In this document: positions 13,317-24,924 of the stretch, in pieces | How the letters are laid out: every line of letters begins with the position of its first letter | How positions within the stretch are numbered: the stretch's first letter is position 1 | Made by a program: the position numbers and the translations under genes | Notes under the pieces: model-generated | Told to the model about the DNA's origin: nothing | The model's database searches: none | The model's input: only the letters and a program-made list of their open reading frames with translations | NCBI RefSeq assembly: GCF_000718135.1 | Contig: NZ_JOEM01000029.1 | Span: 7,195-71,194 of the forward strand | From: Streptomyces cyaneofuscatus | GTDB taxonomy: Bacteria; Actinomycetota; Actinomycetes; Streptomycetales; Streptomycetaceae | DNA length: 64,000 nucleotides | Direction of reading: 5' to 3'

Positions 13317-13931
13317 TCAGCGGGCGTAGTACTCGACGACGAGCTGCTCGTCGCAGATCACCGGGATCTCCTTGCGGTTCGGGTCCCGGTCCAGGCGGAA
13401 GGCCAGGGCCTTCAGGTTCACCTGGAGGTAGCGCGGGGTCTCACCGTCGGTGTCGTAGCCACCCTCGCGGGCCACCTGGAAGGGGACCTTGGTGCGGCTG
13501 CGCTCGCGGACCTGGACGACGTCGTCGGGGCGCACGCGGAAGGACGGCTTGTCGACCTTGCCACCGTTGACCTCGATGTGGCCGTGGACGACCATCTGAC
13601 GGGCCTGGTAGATGGTGCGGGCGATGCCCGAACGCAGGACCAGGGCGTCGAGACGGCGCTCGAGCTCGACGACCAGCGCCTCGCCCGTCTTGCCTTCGGC
13701 CTTCTTGGCGCGGTCGTAGGCGCGCGCCATCTGGCGCTCGCTGATGTCGTACTGCGCACGCAGGCGCTGCTTCTCCAGCAGACGGACCTTGTAGTCCGAG
13801 TTCTGCTTGCGGCCACGGCCGTGCTCGCCCGGCGGGTACGGACGCGCTTCGAAGTACTTGACAGCCTTGGGCGTCAGAGCGATGCCGAGGGCACGCGACT
13901 TCTTGACCTTGGGACGCGACTGGTTAGGCAC
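13317..13931 (-). CDS. rpsD: 30S ribosomal protein S4
   Basis: A 204-residue primary 16S rRNA-binding protein of the small subunit. The S4 domain is clear ([32 protein letters not shown]), as are the N-terminal [12 protein letters not shown] and the C-terminal LVVEYYAR. It has no cysteine pair, so it is the zinc-independent form. It starts at GTG 13931. It stands alone, away from ribosomal-protein operons, as is usual in Streptomyces, and a strong hairpin follows the stop. An iron-box-like element lies only 24 bases upstream, in the divergent promoter region. Confidence 0.98.
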   Translation of the reverse strand: MPNQSRPKVKKSRALGIALTPKAVKYFEARPYPPGEHGRGRKQNSDYKVRLLEKQRLRAQYDISERQMARAYDRAKKAEGKTGEALVVELERRLDALVLRSGIARTIYQARQMVVHGHIEVNGGKVDKPSFRVRPDDVVQVRERSRTKVPFQVAREGGYDTDGETPRYLQVNLKALAFRLDRDPNRKEIPVICDEQLVVEYYAR

Positions 13932-13954
13932 GTTCTCCAGACCTCCATTGTAGG

Positions 13955-13973
13955 TTAGGTTAGGCTTACCTTA
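13955..13973 (+). promoter_or_regulatory. iron box (DmdR1/IdeR-type operator)
   Basis: The 19-base element TTAGGTTAGGCTTACCTTA matches the actinobacterial iron-box consensus (TTAGGTTAGGCTcACCTAA) at 17 of 19 positions by my reading. Iron-loaded DmdR1/IdeR repressors bind such sites. It begins 33 bases before the ATG of the DUF2470 gene, between that gene and rpsD, and would cover its promoter. Confidence 0.8.
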
Positions 13974-13987
13974 CTCAAGGAGATCGC

Positions 13988-14824
13988 ATGTCTCGCCCTG
14001 GGAACACCACTCACGTCACGGACAGCACAGACAGCGGCAGCACCTCTTCAGACGGTGCTGCTACGACGGAAGGCCGATCTGATCGTGGTCAGCCGCGTCC
14101 CAGCGGGCTTGATACCACTCGGATGCCGTCAGCAGCCGAGCGCACACGAACTCTCGTACAGAGTACCTGCTCCGCGCTGCTCGTCGTACCGGGGCTGGAT
14201 CTGGCCCGCGCCGAACCCCTGGTTCCGGACAGCCGGACCGTAGGGCCCGAGGGCGACCTGTTCCTCGAATTCCCCGCGGATTCCCCGGCAGTCCGGGCCG
14301 CGACGCACGCCCAGGGCGACGAGCTGACGGCCGTGCTGGAGATCACGGACGTCGCCCCGGTCTCCGTACCCCACCGTATCCGCGGCCGCGCCTGGGTCTC
14401 CGGCTGGCTCACCTCCGTACCCGGCCTCGCGGAACCGGGCCGCATGATGCTGCGCCTGGAATTCGGAGAGGCGTACGTGGACGACCTCTGGGGCGCCGAG
14501 GACATCGAGGCGGAGGACTTCCGGGACGCCGCCCCCGATCCGCTGGCCGGCCACGAGGCGGAGCTGCTCCAGCACCTGCACTCCGCCCACGGCGACCAGA
14601 TGCGCACCCTGTGCGGGCTGCTCGGCGAGCGCACGGCGCGGGCCTGCTCCTCCCACCAGCCCACCGCCGTGCCCGTGGCGCTGGACCGCTTCGGGCTGCG
14701 GGTGCGCTTCGTGGAGGACAGGGGGTCGTGCTTCGACGCCCGCTTCGAGTTCCCGGAGCCCGTACGGGACGTCACCGAGCTGCGCCGGGCGATGCACACC
14801 CTCTTCGAGGCGGCCGCGTCCTGA
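13988..14824 (+). CDS. DUF2470-containing protein, probably iron-regulated
   Basis: A 278-residue protein. The N-terminal 45 residues are Ser/Thr/Gly-rich and look disordered. The middle resembles the split-barrel part of HugZ-like haem-utilisation proteins. The C-terminal DUF2470 domain spans about 185-275 (HEAELLQHLHSAHGDQMRTL, LDRFGLRVRF, RRAMHTLFEAA). DUF2470 commonly occurs at the end of haem-oxygenase-like or pyridoxamine-oxidase-fold proteins. The upstream iron box supports induction under iron limitation. RBS AAGGAG lies five to six bases before the ATG. A role in haem or iron use is inference from the domain and the operator. Confidence 0.85.
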   Translation: MSRPGNTTHVTDSTDSGSTSSDGAATTEGRSDRGQPRPSGLDTTRMPSAAERTRTLVQSTCSALLVVPGLDLARAEPLVPDSRTVGPEGDLFLEFPADSPAVRAATHAQGDELTAVLEITDVAPVSVPHRIRGRAWVSGWLTSVPGLAEPGRMMLRLEFGEAYVDDLWGAEDIEAEDFRDAAPDPLAGHEAELLQHLHSAHGDQMRTLCGLLGERTARACSSHQPTAVPVALDRFGLRVRFVEDRGSCFDARFEFPEPVRDVTELRRAMHTLFEAAAS

Positions 14825-14846
14825 TTCCGGGACCGCCGTCGTCGGG

Positions 14847-16214
14847 TCAGGACGGGTCCGCGCCTTTGGGAGTACGGCCCAGGCGCTCGCGGACCCGCTC
14901 GACCACGTCCGCGTACCGCGCCTCGGCGCCGTGCCGGGTGGGGGTGTAGTACAGCCGGTCGCGGACCGCGTCCGGCGCGTACTGCTGGGCAGCGATACCG
15001 CCCTGGACGTCGTGCGGATAGACATAGCCCTGGGCGTGGCCGAGCTTGGCCGCGCCCTTGTAATGACCGTCGCGCAGATGGGCCGGGACGGGGCCCGCGA
15101 GCCCCTTCCGTACGTCCTCCTGCGCGGCGGAGATCGCGAGCGTCGCCGCGTTGGACTTGGGCGCGAGCGCGAGGGCGATCGTGGCGTGGCTGAGGGTCAG
15201 CGCCGCCTCCGGGAAGCCGATCATCGCGACGGCCTGGGCGGCCGCCACCGCCGTCGGCAGGGCGGTGTGGTCGGCGAGGCCGATGTCCTCGCTGGCGGAG
15301 ATCATCAGCCGCCGGGCGATGAACCGGGGGTCCTCCCCCGCCTCGATCATCCGGGCCAGATAGTGCAGGGCGGCGTCCACGTCGGAGCCGCGGATGGACT
15401 TGATGAGCGCGCTGGCCACGTCGTAGTGCTGGTCGCCGTCGCGGTCGTACTTCACGGCGGCCCGGTCGACGGTCGCCTCGACCGTCTCCAGCGTGATCTC
15501 CGCCTCGTGCGTGGCGAGCGCCGCACCGGCCGCCGCCTCCAGCGCCGTGAGCGCCCGGCGCGCGTCGCCGCCCGCGATGCGCAGGAGGTGCGCCTCCGCG
15601 TCCTCGGGGAGGGAGACGGCTCCGCCGAGCCCGCGCTCGTCGGTCAGCGCCCGGCGCAGCAGATCCCGCAGGTCGTCGTCGGTGAGCGGCTCCAGGGTGA
15701 GCAGCAGGGAGCGCGAGAGCAGCGGGGAGATGATCGAGAAGTACGGATTCTCCGTGGTGGCGGCGATCAGGGTCACCCAGCGGTTCTCCACGGCGGGGAG
15801 CAGGGAGTCCTGCTGGGCCTTGGAGAAGCGGTGGATCTCGTCCAGGAAGAGGACGGTCTCCTTGCCGAAGCCACCGGTGGCGCGGCGCGCGCTCTCGATG
15901 ACGGCCCGGACCTCCTTGACGCCCGCGGTGATCGCGGAGAGCTCCACGAAGCGCTTGTTGGTGGCCTTGCTGACCACGTACGCCAGAGTCGTCTTCCCGG
16001 TGCCGGGCGGGCCCCACAGGATCACCGACGAGGCACCGGCCGGACCGCCGCTCCCCTCGACGAGCCGGCGCAGCGGCGAGCCCGGCTTCAGCAGATGCTG
16101 CTGGCCGACGACCTCGTCGAGGACGCGCGGACGCATCCGGACAGCGAGGGGGCTGCTGGACGGGTCCTTCTCCTGGCGGTCTTCGGCGGCTGCGGTAAAG
16201 AGGTCGGGCTCCAC
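14847..16214 (-). CDS. rarA: replication-associated recombination ATPase RarA
   Basis: A clamp-loader-like AAA+ ATPase acting at stalled forks (RarA/MgsA/WRNIP1 family), about 455 residues. It shows [17 protein letters not shown], Walker [10 protein letters not shown], Walker [11 protein letters not shown], sensor 1 [10 protein letters not shown], and the C-terminal tetramerisation block ending [14 protein letters not shown]. The C-terminal [11 protein letters not shown] motif is typical. I chose the GTG at 16214 (product begins [11 protein letters not shown] after the start); a GTG eight codons upstream is also possible and neither has a strong ribosome-binding site. Confidence 0.93.
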   Translation of the reverse strand: MEPDLFTAAAEDRQEKDPSSSPLAVRMRPRVLDEVVGQQHLLKPGSPLRRLVEGSGGPAGASSVILWGPPGTGKTTLAYVVSKATNKRFVELSAITAGVKEVRAVIESARRATGGFGKETVLFLDEIHRFSKAQQDSLLPAVENRWVTLIAATTENPYFSIISPLLSRSLLLTLEPLTDDDLRDLLRRALTDERGLGGAVSLPEDAEAHLLRIAGGDARRALTALEAAAGAALATHEAEITLETVEATVDRAAVKYDRDGDQHYDVASALIKSIRGSDVDAALHYLARMIEAGEDPRFIARRLMISASEDIGLADHTALPTAVAAAQAVAMIGFPEAALTLSHATIALALAPKSNAATLAISAAQEDVRKGLAGPVPAHLRDGHYKGAAKLGHAQGYVYPHDVQGGIAAQQYAPDAVRDRLYYTPTRHGAEARYADVVERVRERLGRTPKGADPS

Positions 16215-16266
16215 GTCATGAAGCCTATGCGACCCCACTGACAGTGCCCCGGGCGGTGGGCGCCGG

Positions 16267-16905
16267 TCAGCTGGTCCAGAAGTCCCACCAGCGCGTCAGG
16301 ATCAGCATCCCGATGATCCCGATCCACAGCACCGGCGGCACCCAGTGGAACTCGGTCAGCCCGCTGCGCAACCACGCGGGCGCGGGGAGGATGCGGTGCT
16401 TGACGTTGTGCGTGGTCACGTAGCAGAACATGATGATCGTCGCGACCCAGGCCAGGCAGCACCACAGGCAGAGCGAGTTGATGTTGTACAGCGACTGGTA
16501 CTGGAGCCAGGTGCAGAAGCCGACGCCGAACAGGGTTCCCGCGTTGAGCCCGAGCCAGAACCAGCTGCGGTAACGGGCGCCGGCGAGCAGGCCGATCCCG
16601 ATGGCGATGACCATGCCGTACGTGACCAGGCCGAGCATCGGGTTGGGGAAACCGAACGCCGAAGCCTGCTCGCTCTTCATGATGTTGCCGCACGCGACGA
16701 CCGGGTTGAGGCTGCAGCCGGGCGTGAAGGAGGGGTCCTCCAGCAGCTTGAACTTGTCGATGGTGATGACCCACGAGGCCAGCAGACCGGCCGCGCCGGT
16801 GATCACCAGAAGCAGGGCGAGTCCCCGTCCGGCCCCGAAGGTGCGCTTACCGCCGTCCTCGTCCAGGTGGGACGGGGAGTGGTGGTCTACCGCTGCAGTC
16901 GTCAT
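16267..16905 (-). CDS. vitamin K epoxide reductase (VKOR) family membrane protein
   Basis: A 212-residue integral membrane protein with about five hydrophobic segments. Two cysteine pairs define VKOR homologues: [10 protein letters not shown] after the first helix and the CXXC motif CLWC (NSLCLWCCL) in the fourth helix. In actinobacteria VKOR reoxidises DsbA-like proteins, using menaquinone to make disulfides outside the cell. A DsbA-like protein is encoded at 53.7 kb but is not adjacent. It has its own upstream region and sits downstream of hisS, separated by two hairpins. Confidence 0.93.
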   Translation of the reverse strand: MTTAAVDHHSPSHLDEDGGKRTFGAGRGLALLLVITGAAGLLASWVITIDKFKLLEDPSFTPGCSLNPVVACGNIMKSEQASAFGFPNPMLGLVTYGMVIAIGIGLLAGARYRSWFWLGLNAGTLFGVGFCTWLQYQSLYNINSLCLWCCLAWVATIIMFCYVTTHNVKHRILPAPAWLRSGLTEFHWVPPVLWIGIIGMLILTRWWDFWTS

Positions 16906-16998
16906 ATCGCCGTTCCATCACTGAGTGGTCAGCCGGGCACGGTCATTGTGCCGCACCCCTGGACGGGTCAGCCGTTCGGTGGACATAAAGGTGTACGG

Positions 16999-17028
16999 CC
17001 GGTGGGCGGCACGGGGCCCGCCCACCGG
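16999..17028. terminator. second hairpin downstream of hisS
   Basis: Perfect 11-base inverted repeat (16999-17009 and 17018-17028) with an eight-base loop in the intergenic space between hisS and the VKOR gene. It could back up the stronger hairpin at 17128-17166 or lie in the VKOR upstream region. No T-run follows. Confidence 0.35.
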
Positions 17029-17127
17029 GCCCCGGCACGGTCCGGGCTCCTTGGGTCGGAAACGGTTCGGCGGGATGAATCAGGCTTCTCCGTGTTGACG
17101 TACGAGGCCGGGCACGCAATGACAGAA

Positions 17128-17166
17128 GCGCGGCGGGGGAACTTGAAGTCTGTTCCCCCGCCGCGC
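17128..17166 (-). terminator. hisS terminator hairpin
   Basis: Perfect 15-base inverted repeat, arms 17128-17142 and 17152-17166, nine-base loop, starting 15 bases past the hisS stop. GC-rich stems without a long T-run are normal Streptomyces terminators. Confidence 0.7.
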
Positions 17167-17181
17167 CCGTTCCGTCGTGTC

Positions 17182-18444
17182 TCAGCCCAGCCGCTTCGTC
17201 AGCTCCGCGACGACCTCGGACAGCGGCACCGCGCTCTGCTCGCCGGACTCCATGTCCTTCAGCTGGACGGCTCCCTCGGCCAGATCGCGTTCGCCGGCCA
17301 CCAGGGTGTAGCGGGCGCCCGAGCGGTTGGCGCTCTTCATGGCGCCCTTCAGGCCGCGGCCGCCGAAGGCGAAGTCGGCGGCGATGCCGGCGCGACGCAG
17401 CTCGGTGACCACGGTGAAGAGGGCCCGGCGGGCCTCCTCGCCGAGCGGGACCGCGTAGACGCTGGTGGTGACGGGCAGGTCGAGCTCGACGCCCTCGGCC
17501 TCCAGGGCGAGGACCGTGCGGTCCACGCCGAGGGCCCAGCCGACCGACGGCAGCGCGGGGCCGCCGATCATCTCGGAGAGGCCGTCGTAGCGGCCGCCGC
17601 CGCCCACCGCGGACTGGGAGCCCAGGCCGTCGTGGACGAACTCGAAGGTGGTGCGGGTGTAGTAGTCGAGGCCGCGGACGAGCTTCTCGTCGTCCTCGTA
17701 CACGACTCCGGCCGCCGTCAGCAGCGCGCGGACCTCCTCGTGGTACGCCTTGCAGGCGTCGCAGAGGTAGTCGCGGAGCTTGGGGGCGTCGGTGAGCTGC
17801 TTCTGTACGTCGGGCCGCTTGTCGTCCAGGACGCGCAGCGGGTTGATCTCGATGCGGCGGCGGGTCTCCTCGTCGAGGTCGAGGTCGCGCAGGAAGGTCT
17901 GGAGCGCCTCGCGGTAGACGGGGCGGCACTCCTTGTCGCCGAGCGAGTTCAGCAGGATGCGGAACTGTCGCAGGCCGAGCGAGCGGTACGCCTGGTCGGC
18001 CAGGATGATCAGCTCGGCGTCCAGGACCGGGTCCTCGGTGCCGATGGCTTCGGCGCCGACCTGCGAGAAGTGGCGGTAGCGGCCCTTCTGCGGGCGCTCG
18101 TAGCGGTAGTACGAGCCGGAGTACCAGAGCTTGACCGGGAGGTTGCCGGCCTTGTGGAGGTTGGCCTCCAGGGCGGCGCGCAGGACGGACGCGGTGCCCT
18201 CGGGGCGCAGCGCCAGCTCGGCGCCGCCCTTGGTGGTGAGGGTGTACATCTCCTTGGTGACGATGTCGGTGGACTCACCGACGCCGCGCGCGAAGAGTTC
18301 GACGTCCTCGAAGCCGGGTGTCTCGATGTAGCCGTAGCCGGAGTCGCGCAGGGGCGCGGAGATGGCCTCGCGCACCGCCAGGAACTTCGCGGAGTCCGGC
18401 GGGGTCAGGTCGTACGTGCCCTTGGGGGCCTGAAAGGTGCTCAC
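17182..18444 (-). CDS. hisS: histidyl-tRNA synthetase
   Basis: A 420-residue class IIa synthetase that charges tRNA-His. It begins [20 protein letters not shown] and shows motif 2 ([34 protein letters not shown]), the histidine-specific [16 protein letters not shown] loop, motif 3 [13 protein letters not shown] and a C-terminal anticodon-binding domain. It follows the MBL hydrolase gene by about 20 bases on the same strand, so the two probably share a transcript, and it ends at a strong hairpin. Confidence 0.98.
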   Translation of the reverse strand: MSTFQAPKGTYDLTPPDSAKFLAVREAISAPLRDSGYGYIETPGFEDVELFARGVGESTDIVTKEMYTLTTKGGAELALRPEGTASVLRAALEANLHKAGNLPVKLWYSGSYYRYERPQKGRYRHFSQVGAEAIGTEDPVLDAELIILADQAYRSLGLRQFRILLNSLGDKECRPVYREALQTFLRDLDLDEETRRRIEINPLRVLDDKRPDVQKQLTDAPKLRDYLCDACKAYHEEVRALLTAAGVVYEDDEKLVRGLDYYTRTTFEFVHDGLGSQSAVGGGGRYDGLSEMIGGPALPSVGWALGVDRTVLALEAEGVELDLPVTTSVYAVPLGEEARRALFTVVTELRRAGIAADFAFGGRGLKGAMKSANRSGARYTLVAGERDLAEGAVQLKDMESGEQSAVPLSEVVAELTKRLG

Positions 18445-18465
18445 GTGGTTTGCGTCTCTCGTCTT

Positions 18466-19155
18466 CTACAGTCCTCGGCGCGGCGACGCGTCCAGACCGT
18501 TCAGGAACGGGTTGGTGGCGCGCTCGCGGCCGATGGTCGTCTGGGGGCCGTGGCCGGACAGCACCACGGTCGAGTCGTCGAGCGGCAGGCACACACGGGC
18601 CAGCGACTCGAGGAGCTCGGCGTGGTCGCCGCCGGGCAGGTCGGTACGTCCGACGGAGCCGGCGAAGAGCAGGTCGCCCGAGAAGAGGACCGGCGGAATG
18701 TCCGCGGCCTCGGGCATCCCGAACGTCACCGACCCCTTGGTATGGCCGGGCGCGTGCGAGACGCCGAACTCCAGCCCGGCCAGGGTCAGCTTCGACCCGT
18801 CGGTCAGCTCCTTGACGTCGTCCGGCTCCCCCACGGTCAGCTCGCCCATGAGCGGCATCCCGATGGAGCGGCCGAGCGCCTTCTCCGGGTCGCTCATCAT
18901 GTAGCGGTCCTCGGGGTGGATCCAGGCGGGGACGTCATGGGCGCCGCAGACGGGGACGACCGAGGCGACATGGTCGATGTGGCCGTGGGTGAGCACGACG
19001 GCGACGGGCTTGAGCCGATGCTTCTTCAGCGCTTCCTCGACGCCCTGGGCGGCCTGGTGGCCCGGGTCGATGATCACGCACTCCTCACCGGCGGCGGGGG
19101 CGACCAGGTAGCAATTGGTCCCCCAGGCCCCGGCGGGGAACCCGGCAATGAGCAC
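18466..19155 (-). CDS. MBL-fold metallohydrolase (glyoxalase II-like)
   Basis: A 229-residue zinc hydrolase. The metal-binding THGHIDH motif lies at about 55-61, followed by HAPGHTKGS, FSGDLLFAGSVGRTDLPGG and a C-terminal SGHGPQT. This is the hydroxyacylglutathione-hydrolase-like subgroup; as actinobacteria lack glutathione, the natural thioester is unknown and could involve mycothiol or persulfides. It sits directly upstream of hisS, a common Streptomyces pairing, and is divergent from the cyclophilin gene. Confidence 0.9.
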   Translation of the reverse strand: MLIAGFPAGAWGTNCYLVAPAAGEECVIIDPGHQAAQGVEEALKKHRLKPVAVVLTHGHIDHVASVVPVCGAHDVPAWIHPEDRYMMSDPEKALGRSIGMPLMGELTVGEPDDVKELTDGSKLTLAGLEFGVSHAPGHTKGSVTFGMPEAADIPPVLFSGDLLFAGSVGRTDLPGGDHAELLESLARVCLPLDDSTVVLSGHGPQTTIGRERATNPFLNGLDASPRRGL

Positions 19156-19322
19156 GATCGTCCTTAATGTTCGTCCGGAGGATGCGGCAGCGGCGAAGGA
19201 TGCAGCAGATCAGAGCCTACCGGCGCTCCTCATGACACAGGTAACCCATATACGGTACGGGCAGCCCAGCCCCGAATCCACGACGTACCCCCGACGTCCC
19301 GACGTAACAAGGAGCCCAACCG

Positions 19323-20117
19323 GTGTCCAGCAGCGAACAGCGGCGGCGGCAGCTCGCCCGGGAGAAGTTCGAGCGCCAGCAGAAGCGCCGGGAGGAAGCC
19401 CGTCGCAGGACGAGGCGCATCACCGCGATCGTCGCGGCCTCGGTGGCCGTGGTCGCCGTCGTCGGGGTGAGCGCGTTCGTCGTGGCGGGCAAGGACGACG
19501 GCAAGGACGACAAGAAGACCGACGCGGCGGCGAGCCGGAGTCCGGAGCCGACGCCCTCGGAGAGCGAGAGCAAGGCTCCCCTGCCGCCGATGAAGATCGA
19601 CAAGAAGGCGACGTACACGATGTCGCTGGGGACGAGCCAGGGTGAGATGGCGTTCGCCATGGACGCGGTGAAGACCCCGCAGACGGTGAACTCCTTCAAG
19701 GCGCTCGCCGACAAGGGCTACTTCGACGGGACGAAGTGCCACCGCCTCACCACGCAGGGCATCTTCGTCCTGCAGTGCGGTGACCCGAAGGGTGACGGCA
19801 CGGGCGGTCCCGGCTACAACATCCCGGACGAGAACCTCACGGCGCTCGGCAAGGCCGGCGACGACGGCACCGTGACGTTCCCCGCGGGCACGGTGGCGAT
19901 GGCCAACACCGGCCAGCCGGGCACCGGCGGCAGCCAGTTCTTCCTGGTCTACAAGGACACCAAGCTGCCCCCCACGTACACCCCGTTCGGCAAGCTCGAC
20001 AAGGCCTCCCTGAAGAACGTGGAGAAGGTCGGCGCCGCGGGTGTCGAGGGCGGCGCGGGCGACGGTGCGCCGAAGAAGGCCGTGGAGATCGAGAAGGCGA
20101 CCGTGAAGAAGAGCTGA
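19323..20117 (+). CDS. membrane-anchored cyclophilin-type peptidyl-prolyl isomerase
   Basis: A 264-residue protein with a very basic N-terminal coiled helix (RRRQLAREKFERQQKRREEARRR in pieces), one transmembrane helix (ITAIVAASVAVVAVVGVSAFVV), an acidic/Pro-rich linker and an extracellular cyclophilin domain from about 90. The domain contains NSFKALADKGYFDGTKCHRL and GTGGSQFFLVY. It likely assists folding of secreted proteins. The GTG at 19323 has AAGGAG eight bases upstream. It precedes the DUF349 gene in the same direction. Confidence 0.92.
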   Translation: MSSSEQRRRQLAREKFERQQKRREEARRRTRRITAIVAASVAVVAVVGVSAFVVAGKDDGKDDKKTDAAASRSPEPTPSESESKAPLPPMKIDKKATYTMSLGTSQGEMAFAMDAVKTPQTVNSFKALADKGYFDGTKCHRLTTQGIFVLQCGDPKGDGTGGPGYNIPDENLTALGKAGDDGTVTFPAGTVAMANTGQPGTGGSQFFLVYKDTKLPPTYTPFGKLDKASLKNVEKVGAAGVEGGAGDGAPKKAVEIEKATVKKS

Positions 20118-20319
20118 TCCGGCCGCACGGTCCCGGGGCGGGTCTCGTACGCCGGGCCGCCGGGCGGGAGCGGATAATTTCGGCCGCGCTGAGTGCGGAC
20201 AGCCGGGCGGCCGGTCGCCTAGATTGGCGTTGTGCAGGGCGGGCGAGGCCCGCCCGAGGAAACTGTGGACGATGCCCGGGGGGCACAACCCCTCGCAGGC
20301 ATCAGGTGGAGGAGGCGCT

Positions 20320-21549
20320 GTGAGCAGCGACCCGTGGGGCCGCGTCGATGAGACGGGCACCGTGTACGTGCGTACAGCCGACGGCGAGCAGGTCGTCGGA
20401 TCGTGGCAGGCCGGTTCGCCTGAGGAGGCTCTGGCCTATTTCGAGCGCAAGTACGACGGCATTGTGGTCGAGATCGGCCTCCTCGAACGGCGGGTGAAGA
20501 CCACCGATCTGTCGGCGAAGGACGCGACGACCGCGATCGACCACCTGCGCCAGCAGGTGGACGAGCACCACGCGGTGGGCGACCTGGACGCGCTGCGCAA
20601 GCGGCTGGACGCGCTCGTGGCGACGGTCGAGGCGCGGCGCGAGGAGCGCAAGGTCCTCAAGGCCAAGCAGACCGACGAGGCCAAGCACGCCAAGGAGGCG
20701 CTGGTCGCCGAGGCGGAGGAGCTGGCGCAGAGCGAGCAGTGGCGGTCGGCCGGTGAGCGGCTGCGGGCACTGGTGGACACCTGGAAGGGTCTCCCCCGTC
20801 TGGACCGCAAGTCGGACGACGAGCTGTGGCACCGCTTCTCGCACGCCCGCTCGGCGTTCTCCAAGCGGCGCAAGGCCCACTTCGCCGCACTGGACGCCCA
20901 GCGCGAGGACGCCCGTAAGGCCAAGGAGAAGCTGGTCACCGAGGCCGAGGCGCTGTCCGGTTCCACGGACTGGGTCACCACGGCCGCGCGCTACCGCGAC
21001 CTGATGACCGAGTGGAAGGCTGCGGGCCGCGCCCAGCGCGAGGCCGAGGACGACCTGTGGAACCGTTTCCGCGGTGCCCAGGACGTCTTCTTCGCCGCCC
21101 GCAGCGAGGTCTTCGCGGAGCGGGACGCCGAGCAGGGCGAGAACCTCAAGCTCAAGGAGGAACTCGCCGCGGAGGCCGAGAAGCTGGTGCCGGTGAAGGA
21201 CCTGAAGGCGGCCCGCGCCGCGTTCCGGTCCATCAACGAGCGCTGGGAGGCCATCGGCCACGTACCGCGTGACGCCCGGCCCAAGGTCGAGGGCCGGATG
21301 CAGGCGGTGGAGCGGGCGCTCCAGGAGTCCGAGGAGTCCGAGTGGCGCCGGACGAACCCGGAGGCGCGGGCCCGCGCCGAGGGTCTGACCGGTCAGCTCC
21401 AGGCGGCCGTGGACAAGCTGCGCGGGCAGATCGACACCGCGCGCGCCCAGGGCAACAACGCCCGCGCGGACAAGCTGGCCAAGGAGCTGGAGGGCCGGCA
21501 GGCGCTGCTGGACCAGGCGCTCAAGGGCCTGGAGGAGTTCGGCGGCTGA
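20320..21549 (+). CDS. DUF349 domain protein
   Basis: A 409-residue, mostly helical charged protein with about three DUF349 repeats (for example AEELAQSEQWRSAGERLRAL, WVTTAARYRDLMTEWKAAGR, KDLKAARAAFRSINERWEAI). The N-terminus VSSDPWGRVDETGTVYVRT is typical of Streptomyces homologues. The family is conserved near relA in actinobacteria, but its role is unknown. The frame is open upstream, yet the GTG at 20320 is preceded by GGAGGAGG. A TAGATT at 20220-20225 may be the -10 of its promoter, with a weak -35. Confidence 0.88.
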   Translation: MSSDPWGRVDETGTVYVRTADGEQVVGSWQAGSPEEALAYFERKYDGIVVEIGLLERRVKTTDLSAKDATTAIDHLRQQVDEHHAVGDLDALRKRLDALVATVEARREERKVLKAKQTDEAKHAKEALVAEAEELAQSEQWRSAGERLRALVDTWKGLPRLDRKSDDELWHRFSHARSAFSKRRKAHFAALDAQREDARKAKEKLVTEAEALSGSTDWVTTAARYRDLMTEWKAAGRAQREAEDDLWNRFRGAQDVFFAARSEVFAERDAEQGENLKLKEELAAEAEKLVPVKDLKAARAAFRSINERWEAIGHVPRDARPKVEGRMQAVERALQESEESEWRRTNPEARARAEGLTGQLQAAVDKLRGQIDTARAQGNNARADKLAKELEGRQALLDQALKGLEEFGG

Positions 21550-21567
21550 TACGGGCTGTACGGCTGT

Positions 21568-21608
21568 CGGAAAGGCCCCGGTACGCGATGCGTACCGGGG
21601 CCTTTCCG
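21568..21608. terminator. bidirectional terminator between DUF349 gene and relA
   Basis: Perfect 19-base inverted repeat (21568-21586 and 21590-21608) with a GAT loop, in the short space between the convergent genes. AAAG and CTTT at the stem ends give short A/T tracts on both sides, so it can stop both transcripts. Confidence 0.85.
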
Positions 21609-21617
21609 TTGCCGCTG

Positions 21618-24224
<2,607 letters not shown>

Positions 24225-24319
24225 GAGCGCTCCTCGTGCGGATCCGGGGTACCCGGAGAGCCCATGGTAACGATCCCCCGGCGGGACCTCGCCCGGGGAC
24301 GGTGAGAGCTTGGAGAACG

Positions 24320-24357
24320 AAGGGCGGGCACCCGGATGTTCCCGGGTGCCCGCCCTT
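24320..24357 (-). terminator. apt terminator hairpin
   Basis: Perfect 16-base inverted repeat (24320-24335, 24342-24357) with a six-base loop, just past the apt stop. An AAGG/CCTT base gives a short T tract. It separates the sec-apt operon from relA, which may therefore have its own promoter in the 95 bases that follow. Confidence 0.8.
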
Positions 24358-24372
24358 TCCGTGCGGAGGTTC

Positions 24373-24924
24373 TCAGACCGTGATCAGCGCTTCCAGCGGA
24401 GCGCCCCGCAGTCCCGGCTCCAGCCGGGCCCGGCCCGACAGGAAGCCGAGCTCCATGAGGACCGAGACGCCGGCGACCTGGGCTCCGGCCCGCCGGATGA
24501 GCTCCAGCGAGGCCTCGGCGGTGCCGCCGGTGGCCAGGACGTCGTCGATGACCATGATCCGGTCCTCGGGGACGAGGTCCTCGGCGTGGATCTCGATCTC
24601 CGCGCTGCCGTACTCCAGCTCGTACGCCTGGGCGAGCGTGGCTCCGGGGAGCTTCCCGGCCTTGCGGACCGGTACGAAGCCGATGCCCGCCCGGATCGCG
24701 ACGGGCGCGGCCAGGATGAAGCCGCGGGCCTCCAGGCCGACGATCTTCGTGGCGCCGTGCCGTACGCACAGCTCCGCGAGGGCGTCGGTGAGCGCCGTGA
24801 AGGCCACCGGGTCCGCCAGCAGCGGGGTGATGTCCTTGAACACCACACCCGGCTTCGGATAGTCCCCGACATCGCGGATCCGGCTGAGCAGCAGCTCCCT
24901 GGTGGATTCGGTGGTGCTGGTCAT
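24373..24924 (-). CDS. apt: adenine phosphoribosyltransferase
   Basis: A 183-residue purine salvage enzyme that makes AMP from adenine and PRPP. The PRPP-binding loop is [17 protein letters not shown], and upstream blocks [16 protein letters not shown] and [14 protein letters not shown] are diagnostic. The ATG at 24924 overlaps the secF stop by one base (TGATG), giving translational coupling. The secDF-apt-relA order is a known actinobacterial arrangement. Confidence 0.97.
   Translation of the reverse strand: MTSTTESTRELLLSRIRDVGDYPKPGVVFKDITPLLADPVAFTALTDALAELCVRHGATKIVGLEARGFILAAPVAIRAGIGFVPVRKAGKLPGATLAQAYELEYGSAEIEIHAEDLVPEDRIMVIDDVLATGGTAEASLELIRRAGAQVAGVSVLMELGFLSGRARLEPGLRGAPLEALITV

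Noticed and set aside
17095..17123. TTGACG-17-AATGAC pattern as a plus-strand promoter for an antisense hisS RNA
   Set aside because: The -10 lacks the TAnnnT form and a strong terminator hairpin lies directly downstream; not supportable.
16345..19167. Long plus-strand frame opposite VKOR, hisS and the MBL gene
   Set aside because: It spans three well-identified genes and two hairpins on the other strand and has no domain of its own.
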